A stretch of DNA of 64,000 nucleotides from NCBI RefSeq assembly GCF_029773605.1, contig NZ_CP103807.1, positions 868,001 to 932,000 on the forward strand. Reading direction: 5' to 3'. Under the pieces are notes generated by a model. That model was not told the DNA's origin and made no database searches. It was given only the letters and a program-made list of their open reading frames with translations. The stretch comes from Actinobacillus genomosp. 2 (lineage in GTDB: Bacteria; Pseudomonadota; Gammaproteobacteria; Enterobacterales; Pasteurellaceae). The position numbers and the translations under genes were made by a program. Shown piece by piece: positions 18,901 through 28,989 of the stretch (its first letter is position 1; each line of letters starts with the position of its first letter).

Positions 18901-19725
18901 ATGTTCTCTCCTGCTGAAATGGCAAAAATCGCTGAAGACGGCGCAGTTTATAAAGCGACTAAACATCAATTATATTCTTTCATCTCCGCAATTTTAGCAG
19001 GTGGCTTTATTGGACTTGCATTCGTATTTTATACCACAACCCAAACCGGTGCGGTGGATGTGCCTTGGGGTATGGCGAAATTAGTCGGTGGTACGGTTTT
19101 CTCACTTGGTGTAATTTTATGTGTAGTTTTTGGTGCTGAACTTTTTACTTCATCCACTTTAACCGCTGTGGCTAAAGCGACACATCGAATCACTTGGTTC
19201 CAAATGTTTAAAAACTGGTGCATTGTGTACGGTGGTAATTTTATCGGCGGTCTAAGTGTAGTGGTATTAATTTGGCTCTCAGGTCAAATTATGGCGGCAA
19301 ACGGTCAATGGGGTTTAACCATTCTTAAAACAGCACAACATAAAATTCACCATACTTGGATAGAAGCCTTTACCCTCGGTATTTTATGTAACATGATGGT
19401 TTGTCTTGCAGTATGGATGGCAAATGCCGGTAAAAGCCTAACGGATAAAGCGTTTATTATGATTATGCCGATTGCATTATTCGTGTCATCAGGTTTCGAG
19501 CACTGTGTTGCCAATATGTTTATGATTCCGATGGGAATGATGATTTCACATTTTGCATCACCTGAATTTTGGACAGCGATTAATGTTGATCCGGCACAAT
19601 TTGCAGATTTAGATTTATATCATTTCGTTGTGAAAAATTTAATTCCGGTTACTTTAGGTAATATTGTCGGCGGTGTATTTTTCATTGGGTTAGTGCAATG
19701 GTTCTTATATATCCGTAAGCACTAA
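18901..19725 (+). CDS. focA: Formate channel FocA
   Basis: A 274-residue pentameric inner-membrane formate channel of the FNT family, which passes the formate made by PflB. The N-terminus MFSPAEMAKIAEDGAVYKATK is the cytosolic gating helix typical of FocA. Six hydrophobic segments follow, with GAELFTSS and the late ANMFMIPMGMM re-entrant region containing pore residues. It heads a focA-pflB-pflA cluster behind a strong FNR-type promoter. Length and arrangement equal the E. coli locus. Confidence 0.94.
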   Translation: MFSPAEMAKIAEDGAVYKATKHQLYSFISAILAGGFIGLAFVFYTTTQTGAVDVPWGMAKLVGGTVFSLGVILCVVFGAELFTSSTLTAVAKATHRITWFQMFKNWCIVYGGNFIGGLSVVVLIWLSGQIMAANGQWGLTILKTAQHKIHHTWIEAFTLGILCNMMVCLAVWMANAGKSLTDKAFIMIMPIALFVSSGFEHCVANMFMIPMGMMISHFASPEFWTAINVDPAQFADLDLYHFVVKNLIPVTLGNIVGGVFFIGLVQWFLYIRKH

Positions 19726-19818
19726 GATAATTTCAATTTAGGCGGTTTAATTTAGGCAAATTTCTGCAAAAAATAACCGCTTGTAAAACTTAATTTACTA
19801 ACAAATAGAGGACTTAAA

Positions 19819-22131
19819 ATGACTCAACTAACTGAAGCTCAACAAAAAGCATGGGCAGGGTTTACTGGTGGCGACTGGCAAACTGAAGTAAACGTACGTG
19901 ATTTTATCCAAAAAAACTATACTCCATATGAAGGCGATGAGTCTTTCTTAGCTGGCGCAACAGCTGCGACAACTAAGTTATGGGAAGAAGTAATGGAAAA
20001 AATCAAAGTTGAGAACAAAACTCACGAACCGTACGATATTGATTGCGACATTCCATCAACGATTACTTCTCATAAAGCAGGTTATATCGATCAAGCTTTA
20101 GAGAAAATCGTAGGTCTTCAAACTGATGCACCATTAAAACGTGCGATCATCCCATTTGGCGGTATCAAAATGGTTAAAGGTTCTTGTGATGTTTATCGCC
20201 GTACCTTAAACCCTGAAGTAGAAAAAATCTTTACTGAATATCGTAAAACACATAACCAAGGTGTATTCGATGTTTATACTCCGGACATTTTACGTTGCCG
20301 TAAATCAGGTGTAATTACCGGTCTTCCAGATGCTTACGGTCGTGGTCGTATTATCGGTGACTACCGTCGTTTAGCAGTATACGGTGCGGATTTCTTAATG
20401 AAAGACAAGCAAAAACAATTTGCTTCATTACAACCTCGTTTAGAAGCGGGTGAAGATATCCAAGCAACAATCCAATTACGTGAAGAAATCGCAGAACAAT
20501 ACCGTGCATTAGGTCAAATCAAACAAATGGCTGCATCATACGGTTTTGACGTTTCTCGTCCGGCTGAAACTGCACAAGAAGCGGTTCAATGGACTTACTT
20601 CGCATACCTTGCTGCAGTTAAATCACAAAACGGTGCGGCAATGTCATTCGGTCGTGTATCTTCATTCTTAGATATCTATATCGAACGTGACTTAAAAGCA
20701 GGTAAAATCACAGAAGAAGAAGCACAAGAGTTAATCGACCATTTAGTAATGAAATTACGTATGGTTCGTTTCTTACGTACACCTGAATACGATCAATTAT
20801 TCTCAGGCGACCCAATGTGGGCAACCGAAACTTTAGCAGGTATGGGCTTAGACGGTCGTACATTAGTAACCAAAAACAGCTTCCGTATCTTAAATACTCT
20901 TTACACAATGGGTCCATCACCAGAACCAAACTTAACTATCCTTTGGTCTGAACAATTACCGGACGGCTTCAAACGTTATTGTGCAAAAGTATCTATTGAT
21001 ACTTCATCAGTACAATACGAAAATGATGACTTAATGCGTCCTGACTTTGATAACGATGACTATGCAATCGCATGTTGCGTATCTCCGATGGTTGTCGGTA
21101 AACAAATGCAATTCTTCGGTGCACGTGCAAACTTAGCGAAAACAATGTTATACGCAATCAACGGCGGTATCGATGAGAAATCTGGTGCACAAGTTGGCCC
21201 GAAAACTGCTCCAATTACAGACGAATACTTAAACTTCGACGATGTAATGGCTCGTATGGATCACTTTATGGATTGGTTAGCAACACAATATGTGACTGCA
21301 TTAAATATCATCCACTTCATGCATGATAAATACAGCTACGAAGCGGCATTAATGGCATTCCACGATCGTGATGTATTCCGTACAATGGCGTGTGGTATCG
21401 CAGGTCTTTCTGTTGCGGCAGACTCATTATCTGCAATCAAATATGCAAAAGTTAAACCGGTTCGTGGCGACATTAAAGATAAAGACGGTAACGTAGTGGC
21501 TTCAAATGTAGCGTTAGACTTTGAAATCGAAGGCGAATATCCGCAATTTGGTAACAACGATAACCGTGTAGACGAAATCGCTTGTGACTTAGTTGAACGT
21601 TTCATGAAAAAAATTCAAACGCACAAAACTTACCGCAATGCGACACCAACACAATCAGTACTTACTATCACTTCTAACGTGGTTTACGGTAAAAAAACGG
21701 GTAATACACCTGATGGTCGTCGTGCTGGTGCTCCATTTGGTCCGGGTGCGAACCCAATGCACGGTCGTGACCAAAAAGGTGCGGTTGCATCATTAACTTC
21801 TGTTGCAAAACTTCCGTTTGCTTATGCAAAAGACGGTATTTCATATACCTTCTCAATCGTACCAAACGCATTAGGTAAAGATTACGAAGCACAAAAACGT
21901 AACCTTGCAGGCTTAATGGACGGTTACTTCCACCACGAAGCAACTGTTGAAGGTGGTCAGCACTTAAACGTAAACGTATTAAACCGTGAAACATTATTAG
22001 ATGCGGTTGAGCATCCGGAAAAATACCCACAATTAACTATTCGTGTATCCGGTTATGCAGTACGTTTCAACTCTTTAACTAAAGAGCAACAAATGGACGT
22101 AATTACACGTACATTTACTGAATCAATGTAA
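19819..22131 (+). CDS. pflB: Pyruvate formate-lyase
   Basis: A 770-residue cytoplasmic glycyl-radical enzyme that converts pyruvate and CoA to acetyl-CoA and formate. The two catalytic cysteines are C419-C420 (AIACCVSPM). The radical glycine is G745 in RVSGYAVRF close to the C-terminus. Codon use is strongly biased to the preferred set, as expected of a highly expressed gene. It lies 93 bases after focA, probably in the same FNR-driven transcript, and is activated by the downstream pflA product. Confidence 0.97.
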   Translation: MTQLTEAQQKAWAGFTGGDWQTEVNVRDFIQKNYTPYEGDESFLAGATAATTKLWEEVMEKIKVENKTHEPYDIDCDIPSTITSHKAGYIDQALEKIVGLQTDAPLKRAIIPFGGIKMVKGSCDVYRRTLNPEVEKIFTEYRKTHNQGVFDVYTPDILRCRKSGVITGLPDAYGRGRIIGDYRRLAVYGADFLMKDKQKQFASLQPRLEAGEDIQATIQLREEIAEQYRALGQIKQMAASYGFDVSRPAETAQEAVQWTYFAYLAAVKSQNGAAMSFGRVSSFLDIYIERDLKAGKITEEEAQELIDHLVMKLRMVRFLRTPEYDQLFSGDPMWATETLAGMGLDGRTLVTKNSFRILNTLYTMGPSPEPNLTILWSEQLPDGFKRYCAKVSIDTSSVQYENDDLMRPDFDNDDYAIACCVSPMVVGKQMQFFGARANLAKTMLYAINGGIDEKSGAQVGPKTAPITDEYLNFDDVMARMDHFMDWLATQYVTALNIIHFMHDKYSYEAALMAFHDRDVFRTMACGIAGLSVAADSLSAIKYAKVKPVRGDIKDKDGNVVASNVALDFEIEGEYPQFGNNDNRVDEIACDLVERFMKKIQTHKTYRNATPTQSVLTITSNVVYGKKTGNTPDGRRAGAPFGPGANPMHGRDQKGAVASLTSVAKLPFAYAKDGISYTFSIVPNALGKDYEAQKRNLAGLMDGYFHHEATVEGGQHLNVNVLNRETLLDAVEHPEKYPQLTIRVSGYAVRFNSLTKEQQMDVITRTFTESM

Positions 22132-22153
22132 TCTCTTATATTGTGTTCTTTTC

Positions 22154-22197
22154 AAGCGGTCAGATTTTGCAAAATTTTTGCGGAATCTGACCGCTTC
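22154..22197. terminator. Inverted uptake-word terminator between pflB and pflA
   Basis: AAGCGGTCAGATT (22154-22166) and AATCTGACCGCTT (22185-22197) form a perfect 13-pair stem followed by CTTTATT. It should reduce read-through into pflA, fitting the much lower need for the activase. Confidence 0.7.
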
Positions 22198-22258
22198 TTT
22201 ATTGATATTCTGTTAAAATATAATAATAAATCTATATTTAATCTCGAAGGAATCATAT

Positions 22259-22996
22259 ATGTCTATTGCACGTTATCACTCTTACGAATCTTGCGGCACG
22301 GTAGATGGTCCGGGGATTCGTTTTATTCTTTTCTTGCAAGGCTGCTTAATGCGTTGTAAATATTGTCATAACCGCGATACGTGGGATCTTGACGGTGGTA
22401 AACAAATCAGTGTCGAAGATCTGATGAAAGAAGTGGTAACCTATAAGCACTTTATGAAAGCGACCGGTGGTGGCGTGACTGCGTCCGGCGGAGAAGCGGT
22501 TCTACAAATGGAATTTGTGCGAGATTGGTTCAGAGCCTGTAAAGCAGAAGGTATCGATACTTGTTTAGATACTAACGGCTTCGTACGTCATTACAGCCCC
22601 GTAGTCGATGAAATGCTTGAAGTGACCGATTTAGTGATGCTCGACTTAAAGCAGCTAAATGATGAAATCCACCAAGATTTAATCGGTGTATCGAATAAAC
22701 GTACGCTTGATTTTGCTCGCTATCTGCAAAAATTAAATAAACGTACTTGGATTCGTTATGTTGTCGTACCAGGTTATACCGATGATGATGATTCCGCACA
22801 TCGCTTAGGGCAATTTATCCAAGGTATGCAAAATATTGAAAAAGTCGAACTGTTGCCATATCACCGCTTAGGCGCACATAAGTGGGAAACACTTGGTTAT
22901 AAATATGAATTGGACGGTGTATTACCGCCAACAAAAGAAGATCTTGAGCGTATTCAAAAAATTATTGAAAGCTACGGACATACTGTAAAATTCTAA
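22259..22996 (+). CDS. pflA: Pyruvate formate-lyase activating enzyme
   Basis: A 245-residue radical-SAM enzyme that abstracts hydrogen from G745 of PflB. The iron-sulfur cysteines C29, C33 and C36 lie in [29 protein letters not shown] is the SAM-binding glycine region. The ATG at 22259 follows an AAGGAA site. A terminator separates it from pflB, so it may rely on read-through or a weak promoter of its own. Length matches E. coli PflA (246). Confidence 0.95.
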   Translation: MSIARYHSYESCGTVDGPGIRFILFLQGCLMRCKYCHNRDTWDLDGGKQISVEDLMKEVVTYKHFMKATGGGVTASGGEAVLQMEFVRDWFRACKAEGIDTCLDTNGFVRHYSPVVDEMLEVTDLVMLDLKQLNDEIHQDLIGVSNKRTLDFARYLQKLNKRTWIRYVVVPGYTDDDDSAHRLGQFIQGMQNIEKVELLPYHRLGAHKWETLGYKYELDGVLPPTKEDLERIQKIIESYGHTVKF

Positions 22997-23017
22997 CCCC
23001 ATAACATAAGAATAAAA

Positions 23018-23053
23018 AAATCCCCAAGGTACGATTAAATACTTTGGGGATTT
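23018..23053. terminator. Bidirectional terminator, pflA/TonB receptor
   Basis: TCCCCAAGGTA (23021-23031) pairs with TACTTTGGGGA (23040-23050), flanked by A runs on the left and T runs on the right. Two genes converge here. Confidence 0.75.
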
Positions 23054-23073
23054 TATTTATTCTAAAAGTTTTA

Positions 23074-25371
23074 TTAGAAAGTTACATTCATACCAAGCAT
23101 CGCATTTCTACCCATTTGTGGAATATGAGGTAAATAAGACACGTGCTGATGAATTTTTTGATTTAATAAGTTATCTACTTTTAAGAACACTTGATATTCC
23201 GACTGATTCAACATCTTATTGTAAGTTAACCCAACATTCACTTGATGAGAACCAGGTGTTGCTTTTTCATATTTCGACACTTTATTCTGAGTAAACACTC
23301 GATAATACTCTAACATTCCCGACCAATTCTGATTGAAATCAGCATTAAATCTTGCCCCTAAACGTAATGGTGGCACACGTGGTGCTGAAATATCAGGTTG
23401 GGCTTCCCATCCTGAAACCTGACCTCTTCTTGCACCAAAAATGTAATAGCCTTTTGGAATATCAGGCAGATCGGTTAATTTACCACGAACATAATCACCA
23501 AATACGGCAAGACGATAGTTCGGCGTAAAGAGATAACCAATCTCGCCTTCTACCCCACTAAAACGTGCTTTCCCTTGGTAATAACGGTTTACTTTTAAAT
23601 TATATTCATCAGTCAAAGATTTAGGACCACGATTATCATTCAAAGTAAGTGGATAAATATAATTATCGTAATGAGTATGATACACATTAAATTTGTAATC
23701 CCACTTCTCTCCCATATAAGCTAAAGCTAACTCAATATGATTTGAACGCTCTTTATTTAGGTTTTTATTACCGGCTTCAAAAGCATTGAGTGCAATATGT
23801 TTACCGTGTGCATAGAGTTCTTGAGCATTTGGTAAACGTTCCTGATGAGAAGTATTTAAAGTCAGTTTATAATCCGGAGCAAAAAACCAATTGGTCGCAA
23901 AACCATAAGAGTAACCGGTTTCCTTATGCGGTTCCAAATTTGGCATTGGTGTATTAAAGCCTAACCATTGATCGATTAACTTAACATCATAATCCATTGA
24001 AATTTTCTGATGCTCAACACGGCTACTGACTTCAAATGAAAAATCACCGAGATTTAAACGTTCAATACCAAATACACTAAATTGCTTAGTTTTTGGATTA
24101 TTTAATAACTGTTGCTTATTCACGACACGTGCTGCTTCTAATGATAAAGCACTCGTCTGTAAATGAGAATATTGCGCTCCAATCGCCCCCTTTAGCCCAT
24201 TCCATTCTGAATGAACTAATTCAAGACGTAGATTTTTTCCTTTATTTTTAAAGTAATTTTCTATTCTATTACCATCTTTTTCATCATGAAAATAATCGAC
24301 ATAATTCGCTGTAACTTTGAGCGATTCAATCCCCTTTGTCGGATTTTTTAATTCCCCATCAAGATCGTATCGTTTGGAATGCATATCAATCCAAGGCTTA
24401 CCATGTGGGTGATCTTGCATGCCATACTGAGAACCGCCAGGAATATGTGAGTGATCTAAACGAAGCCCTGGATTGTTATAATCAATGTCGCTTTCTTCCG
24501 CTAAATGCGGATAAAAACGTAAATAGCCTTTCCCAAACATCACGCCTTGGCGAATAATGCTAATCGTATAATGATCGTATTGATGCGTATGCCCTACTAA
24601 ACCGTATTTATTACGTTGATCCGTATAAGCCAAACCTAAATGTCCTTTCTCTCCAATCCAAGAAAGCCCGACTGTGCCTGATTGAGATTGAAGATCACTA
24701 TCCGGTACTCGATGATAAGGCTTACCTTCAATAGTAAACTTCGGTGCATAATATTCAGAAGCTTTGTTATATAATCCTTGTAAGCGTAAGGCAAAATTAT
24801 TACCTAATGCAAAAGTAGATCCTGCATAAGTTAAACTTTCTTTATTCGCAGAACTAAAACGTACGCCGGCCTGTCCCTCATACCCTTTTTCTGGTAATGC
24901 ACTTGGAATTTTCTCATCAACGACATTAATTACTCCGGCATTATTTCCCGCACTATACAGTAATGTCGTAGGCCCACGTAAAATTTCAATACGTTTTGCG
25001 AGCAAAGAATCTACGGTTACTGAATGATCGGGAGATAATTCCGACATATCAAAGGTTTCACCGTTATTTTGCAGAATTTTCGCACGCTTGCCTTCTTGAC
25101 CACGAATAATCGGCACACTGGCTCCCCCACCAAATTGACTGGAGTGAATACCTAATTCCCCGGAAAGCGCATTACCTAATGTAGCTCCCCTTTGTTTTAA
25201 CGTTTTACCGTCAACCATATTTTCATTGATATTTAAGGCATCTCCTAACACATTACCTTTCGTATCCGGTGTATTACCTTCAACAGTAATCATATCCAAA
25301 CTTTCTTCTGACGCATATCCAATATTTGAAATTAGCAACAATAAACTGAATGCCAAGCTATGTTTTTTCAT
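23074..25371 (-). CDS. TonB-dependent receptor, ZnuD-like (zinc uptake)
   Basis: A 765-residue outer-membrane receptor. Signal peptide about 1-20 (MKKHSLAFSLLLLISNIGYA), a TonB-box-like DMITVEG, plug domain (QRGATLGNALSGELGIHSSQFGGGASVPIIRGQEGKR), then a beta barrel ending in aromatic NVTF. Two external loops are rich in histidine: GHTHQYDHY near 258-266 and a stretch near 304-335 with DHSH and DHPHGKPW. Such loops and the plug sequence are features of the ZnuD family that imports zinc. The ATG at 25371 has a strong GGAGGGAT site; the frame continues upstream. Haem transport is an alternative in this family. Confidence 0.8.
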   Translation of the reverse strand: MKKHSLAFSLLLLISNIGYASEESLDMITVEGNTPDTKGNVLGDALNINENMVDGKTLKQRGATLGNALSGELGIHSSQFGGGASVPIIRGQEGKRAKILQNNGETFDMSELSPDHSVTVDSLLAKRIEILRGPTTLLYSAGNNAGVINVVDEKIPSALPEKGYEGQAGVRFSSANKESLTYAGSTFALGNNFALRLQGLYNKASEYYAPKFTIEGKPYHRVPDSDLQSQSGTVGLSWIGEKGHLGLAYTDQRNKYGLVGHTHQYDHYTISIIRQGVMFGKGYLRFYPHLAEESDIDYNNPGLRLDHSHIPGGSQYGMQDHPHGKPWIDMHSKRYDLDGELKNPTKGIESLKVTANYVDYFHDEKDGNRIENYFKNKGKNLRLELVHSEWNGLKGAIGAQYSHLQTSALSLEAARVVNKQQLLNNPKTKQFSVFGIERLNLGDFSFEVSSRVEHQKISMDYDVKLIDQWLGFNTPMPNLEPHKETGYSYGFATNWFFAPDYKLTLNTSHQERLPNAQELYAHGKHIALNAFEAGNKNLNKERSNHIELALAYMGEKWDYKFNVYHTHYDNYIYPLTLNDNRGPKSLTDEYNLKVNRYYQGKARFSGVEGEIGYLFTPNYRLAVFGDYVRGKLTDLPDIPKGYYIFGARRGQVSGWEAQPDISAPRVPPLRLGARFNADFNQNWSGMLEYYRVFTQNKVSKYEKATPGSHQVNVGLTYNKMLNQSEYQVFLKVDNLLNQKIHQHVSYLPHIPQMGRNAMLGMNVTF

Positions 25372-25386
25372 TATCCCTCCACTTAA

Positions 25387-25460
25387 AACCATAAAAAAAT
25401 TATGTCTGTGTAATTTACTGCAAAAAACATAGCACTGCAATATAACCATAAAAAAATTAT
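25387..25460 (-). repeat. Two 17-bp direct repeats upstream of the TonB receptor
   Basis: AACCATAAAAAAATTAT occurs exactly at 25387-25403 and 25444-25460, 57 bases apart centre to centre. The first lies 15 bases upstream of the receptor start. The spacing and position suggest paired regulator sites, but they do not match the Zur or Fur consensus that I know. Confidence 0.6.
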
Positions 25461-25607
25461 AGATACTTTTATCCATACTCAGCACATGAAACAAAATTAT
25501 GTATAAAAATGCCCCAAAAACCTCTCTGCTATTCTGTTTCTATGAAACTTTGGTGTATGATGATAAGACTAAACAACATATTTCAGATAAGAAAAAGGAA
25601 ATAAATA

Positions 25608-27641
25608 ATGTCTAATCCTCTTTTAAATTACACCGGTTTACCTGCATTTTCACAAATCAAACCGGAGCATATCCAACCTGCAGTAGAAGCCGTCATTAAA
25701 GAATGTCGTGATACGATTGAACAAGTTGCCCAAATTGAAAATCCGACTTGGGAAAATTTCTATATGCCACAAGCGATTGCTGGTGATAAATTTTCTCGTG
25801 CGTGGTCGCCTGTCGGTCATTTAAACGGCGTGAAAAACTCATCGGAATTACGTGAAGCTTATCAAGCTTGTTTACCACTACTTTCGGAATACAGCACTTG
25901 GGCGGGACAACACCAAGGCTTATATCAAGGCTACGTAAAACTTAAAAATTCACCGGAGTTTGAGAACTATTCGCTTGCACAGAAAAAAGCGATTGAAAAC
26001 AGCCTACGTGATTTCGAACTTTCAGGAATTTCGTTACCAGCGGATAAACAAAAACGTTATGGCGAAGTGTCTGCCCGTTTATCTGAACTCAGCTCGCAAT
26101 TCAGTAATAATGTCCTTGATGCCACAATGGGCTGGGATATTGTGATCACGGATGAAGCTCAATTAAAAGGTTTACCTGAATCTGCCTTAGAAGCAGCAAA
26201 ACTTTCTGCAGAAAGCAAAGGTAAAAAAGGTTACCGCTTTACTTTAGAATTCCCAAGTTACTATCCGGTACTAACTTACTGCGAAAACCGTGAACTACGA
26301 GCAGCAATTTATAAAGAGTATGCAACCCGAGCTTCTGATCAAGGCTCAAATGCAGGCAAATGGGATAACTCGGCAAATATTGATGAGAAACTCAAATTAC
26401 GCTTAGAAATGGCACAATTATTAGGTTTTGCAACCTATGCGGATCTTTCTTTAGCAACGAAAATGGCGGAAAATCCGCAACAAGTTGTCGATTTCTTAGA
26501 AGATTTAGCCAAACGTTCAAAAGCACAAGGTGAAAAAGAATTAGCGGAATTACACGCATTTGTGGAACAAGAATACGGCGTAACCGAACTTCAGCCGTGG
26601 GATATTGCATTTTATAGTGAAAAGCAAAAACAAGCATTATATGCAATCAATGATGAAGAACTTCGCCCTTATTTCCCGGAAGATCGTGTACTTTCAGGCT
26701 TATTTGAACTAATGAAACGTATTTTCGGCTTACGTATCGAAGAAAAATTCGGTATTGATACTTGGCACGAAGACGTGCGTTTCTTCCAAATTTACGATGA
26801 GCAAAACGAAGAACGTGGTTCATTCTATTTAGATTTATACGCACGTGAAAATAAACGTGGCGGTGCGTGGATGGACGATTGTATCAACCAAAAACGTTTA
26901 GCAGACGGTTCGCTACAAAAACCGGTTGCATACTTAACTTGTAACTTTAATAAACCGATTGGCGACAAACCGGCTCTGTTTACGCATGACGAAGTTACCA
27001 CCTTATTCCATGAGTTTGGCCACTGTATCCACCATATGCTCACCCAAATTGATGTCGGCGATGTTGCCGGGATCAACGGTGTACCGTGGGATGCAGTGGA
27101 ATTACCGAGCCAATTCTTAGAAAACTGGTGTTGGGAAGCAGAAGCGCTTGAATTTATTTCAGGGCATTATCAAACCGGCGAACCGTTACCGAAAGATAAA
27201 TTAACTCAGTTACTCAAAGCGAAAAACTTTCAAGCAGCAATGTTTGTGCTAAGACAATTAGAGTTCGGTTTATTCGATTTCCGCTTGCATTTAGCACAAC
27301 CTCGTGAAAGCTTAGTTTTAGATACATTAAAAGCGGTAAAAGCGGATGTTGCCGTGATTCGCACACCAGAATGGGTACGTACGCCGCATAGCTTTAGCCA
27401 TATTTTCGCAGGTGGCTATGCAGCAGGTTATTACAGTTACTTATGGGCGGAAGTATTATCGGCGGATGCCTTTGCAAAATTTGAAGAGGATGGTATTTTC
27501 AACCGAGCTACCGGTCAGTCTTATTTAGATAATATTCTGACTCGTGGCGGTTCGGAAGAACCAATGGTATTGTTTGAACGTTTCCGTGGCCGTAAGCCAA
27601 CCTTAGACGCATTATTACGCCATAAAGGTATTGCGAACTAA
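25608..27641 (+). CDS. prlC: Oligopeptidase A
   Basis: A 677-residue cytoplasmic zinc endopeptidase of family M3 that degrades short peptides, including signal-peptide fragments. HEFGH at 468-472 holds the two zinc histidines and the catalytic glutamate, and the downstream zinc glutamate lies in ELPSQFLENWCWE. Length is that of E. coli PrlC (680). The ATG follows an AAAGGAAAT site. It is followed by an uptake-word terminator and then pheA in the same direction. Confidence 0.95.
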   Translation: MSNPLLNYTGLPAFSQIKPEHIQPAVEAVIKECRDTIEQVAQIENPTWENFYMPQAIAGDKFSRAWSPVGHLNGVKNSSELREAYQACLPLLSEYSTWAGQHQGLYQGYVKLKNSPEFENYSLAQKKAIENSLRDFELSGISLPADKQKRYGEVSARLSELSSQFSNNVLDATMGWDIVITDEAQLKGLPESALEAAKLSAESKGKKGYRFTLEFPSYYPVLTYCENRELRAAIYKEYATRASDQGSNAGKWDNSANIDEKLKLRLEMAQLLGFATYADLSLATKMAENPQQVVDFLEDLAKRSKAQGEKELAELHAFVEQEYGVTELQPWDIAFYSEKQKQALYAINDEELRPYFPEDRVLSGLFELMKRIFGLRIEEKFGIDTWHEDVRFFQIYDEQNEERGSFYLDLYARENKRGGAWMDDCINQKRLADGSLQKPVAYLTCNFNKPIGDKPALFTHDEVTTLFHEFGHCIHHMLTQIDVGDVAGINGVPWDAVELPSQFLENWCWEAEALEFISGHYQTGEPLPKDKLTQLLKAKNFQAAMFVLRQLEFGLFDFRLHLAQPRESLVLDTLKAVKADVAVIRTPEWVRTPHSFSHIFAGGYAAGYYSYLWAEVLSADAFAKFEEDGIFNRATGQSYLDNILTRGGSEEPMVLFERFRGRKPTLDALLRHKGIAN

Positions 27642-27656
27642 CCCCGCTCTATTCTT

Positions 27657-27708
27657 ACAAGCGGTCAAATTTGCAAAAAATCTTGCAAATTTGACCGCTT
27701 GTCTTTTT
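27657..27708 (+). terminator. Perfect inverted uptake-word terminator after prlC
   Basis: ACAAGCGGTCAAATTTGCA (27657-27675) and its exact complement at 27684-27702 form a 19-pair stem with an eight-base loop, followed by a T run. This is the clearest uptake-word terminator in the window. Confidence 0.85.
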
Positions 27709-27763
27709 TTTATCGACTAAATCGCTATAATCTTGATAAATCAAATAATTAAGAGAAAACACG

Positions 27764-28921
27764 ATGTCATTAGATTTATCCAATATCCGCCAGCAAATTA
27801 CCCAACTTGATCGCCATTTACTGAAATTACTTGCCGAACGTCATCGTCTCGCTTTTGATGTGGTACGTAGCAAAGAAATTACTCAAAAGCCGCTACGCGA
27901 TATCGAACGAGAAAAAGAGCTATTACAAGCACTAGTGAGCTATGCCGAAGCAGAAAATTATCAATTAGATCCACAATATGTCACACAAATTTTCCAACGC
28001 ATTATCGAAGATTCCGTGCTGACTCAGCAAAATTATCTGCAAAATAAATTAAATGAGCAAAAAGAACAAAATGTCTCGATTGCCTTTTTAGGTATGCGTG
28101 GTTCTTATTCCAATATGGCATCTCGTCAATTTGCGAAAAAATATCAAGGTTCTTTAATCGAATTGAGTTGTGATTCGTTCCAACAAGTGTTTGATAAAGT
28201 GAGTGAAGGTGAAGCCGAATTTGGCGTGCTTCCACTTGAAAACACCACCTCAGGTTCAATCAATGATGTATATGATTTACTACAACACACTGATTTAGCA
28301 GTGGTTGGTGAACTGGCTTACCCGATCAAACATTGTGTATTGGCAAACGGTAATATTGATCTTGCTGAAATTGATACCTTGTATAGTCACCCTCAAGTGA
28401 TCCAACAATGCAGTCAATTTATTCAACGTCTAAATAAAGTTCATATTAAATATTGTGAAAGTAGCTCGCACGCAATGCAGATGGTTGCCCGCTTGAATAA
28501 GCCGAATATTGTCGCATTAGGTAATGAGGACGGTGGTAAACTTTACGGTTTAACTAATATCAAAACTGATATTGCCAACCAACAAAACAATATCACACGC
28601 TTTATTGTAGTCGCAAAACAAGCGATTAACGTTTCGCCACAGCTACAAACTAAAACATTGTTACTGATGACCACTTCACAACAAGCCGGTGCGTTAGTAG
28701 ACGCTTTGATGGTATTCAAACAGCATCAAATTCGTATGACCAAATTAGAATCTCGCCCGATTTACGGTAAGCCTTGGGAAGAAATGTTCTATGTAGAATT
28801 ACAAACGAATATTCATTCCGAAAATACTCAACAAGCGTTAACCGCATTAGAAAGCGTAACCAGCTATGTCAAAGTATTAGGTTGCTACCCTAGCGAAATC
28901 ATCGAGCCGGTAAAACTCTAA
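27764..28921 (+). CDS. pheA: Bifunctional chorismate mutase/prephenate dehydratase
   Basis: A 385-residue enzyme of phenylalanine synthesis. The chorismate mutase domain occupies about 1-90 ([23 protein letters not shown]). Prephenate dehydratase covers about 105-285 ([36 protein letters not shown], and [11 protein letters not shown]). A C-terminal ACT domain, with [19 protein letters not shown], senses phenylalanine. No phenylalanine-rich leader peptide or attenuator is visible in the short gap after prlC, so feedback by the ACT domain is the only regulation seen. Confidence 0.95.
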   Translation: MSLDLSNIRQQITQLDRHLLKLLAERHRLAFDVVRSKEITQKPLRDIEREKELLQALVSYAEAENYQLDPQYVTQIFQRIIEDSVLTQQNYLQNKLNEQKEQNVSIAFLGMRGSYSNMASRQFAKKYQGSLIELSCDSFQQVFDKVSEGEAEFGVLPLENTTSGSINDVYDLLQHTDLAVVGELAYPIKHCVLANGNIDLAEIDTLYSHPQVIQQCSQFIQRLNKVHIKYCESSSHAMQMVARLNKPNIVALGNEDGGKLYGLTNIKTDIANQQNNITRFIVVAKQAINVSPQLQTKTLLLMTTSQQAGALVDALMVFKQHQIRMTKLESRPIYGKPWEEMFYVELQTNIHSENTQQALTALESVTSYVKVLGCYPSEIIEPVKL

Positions 28922-28951
28922 CAAGCGGTTAAATTTTAAGATTTTTATGCA

Positions 28952-28986
28952 AAAATGCCCAATAAGCAATAACTTATCGGGCATTT
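28952..28986. terminator. Bidirectional terminator, pheA/hgbA
   Basis: AAAATGCCCAATAAG (28952-28966) pairs with CTTATCGGGCATTTT (28972-28986) with one mismatch and a short loop. It separates the converging genes. Confidence 0.75.
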
Positions 28987-28989
28987 TAA

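Noticed and set aside
22141-22359. Open frame of 72 codons on the + strand overlapping the pflA start
   Set aside because: It begins in the pflB terminator and runs into pflA in another frame.
25372-25607. Zur operator before the TonB receptor
   Set aside because: Searched for the TTATA-type palindrome. Only isolated TATAAC half-like words were seen, so no site is claimed.
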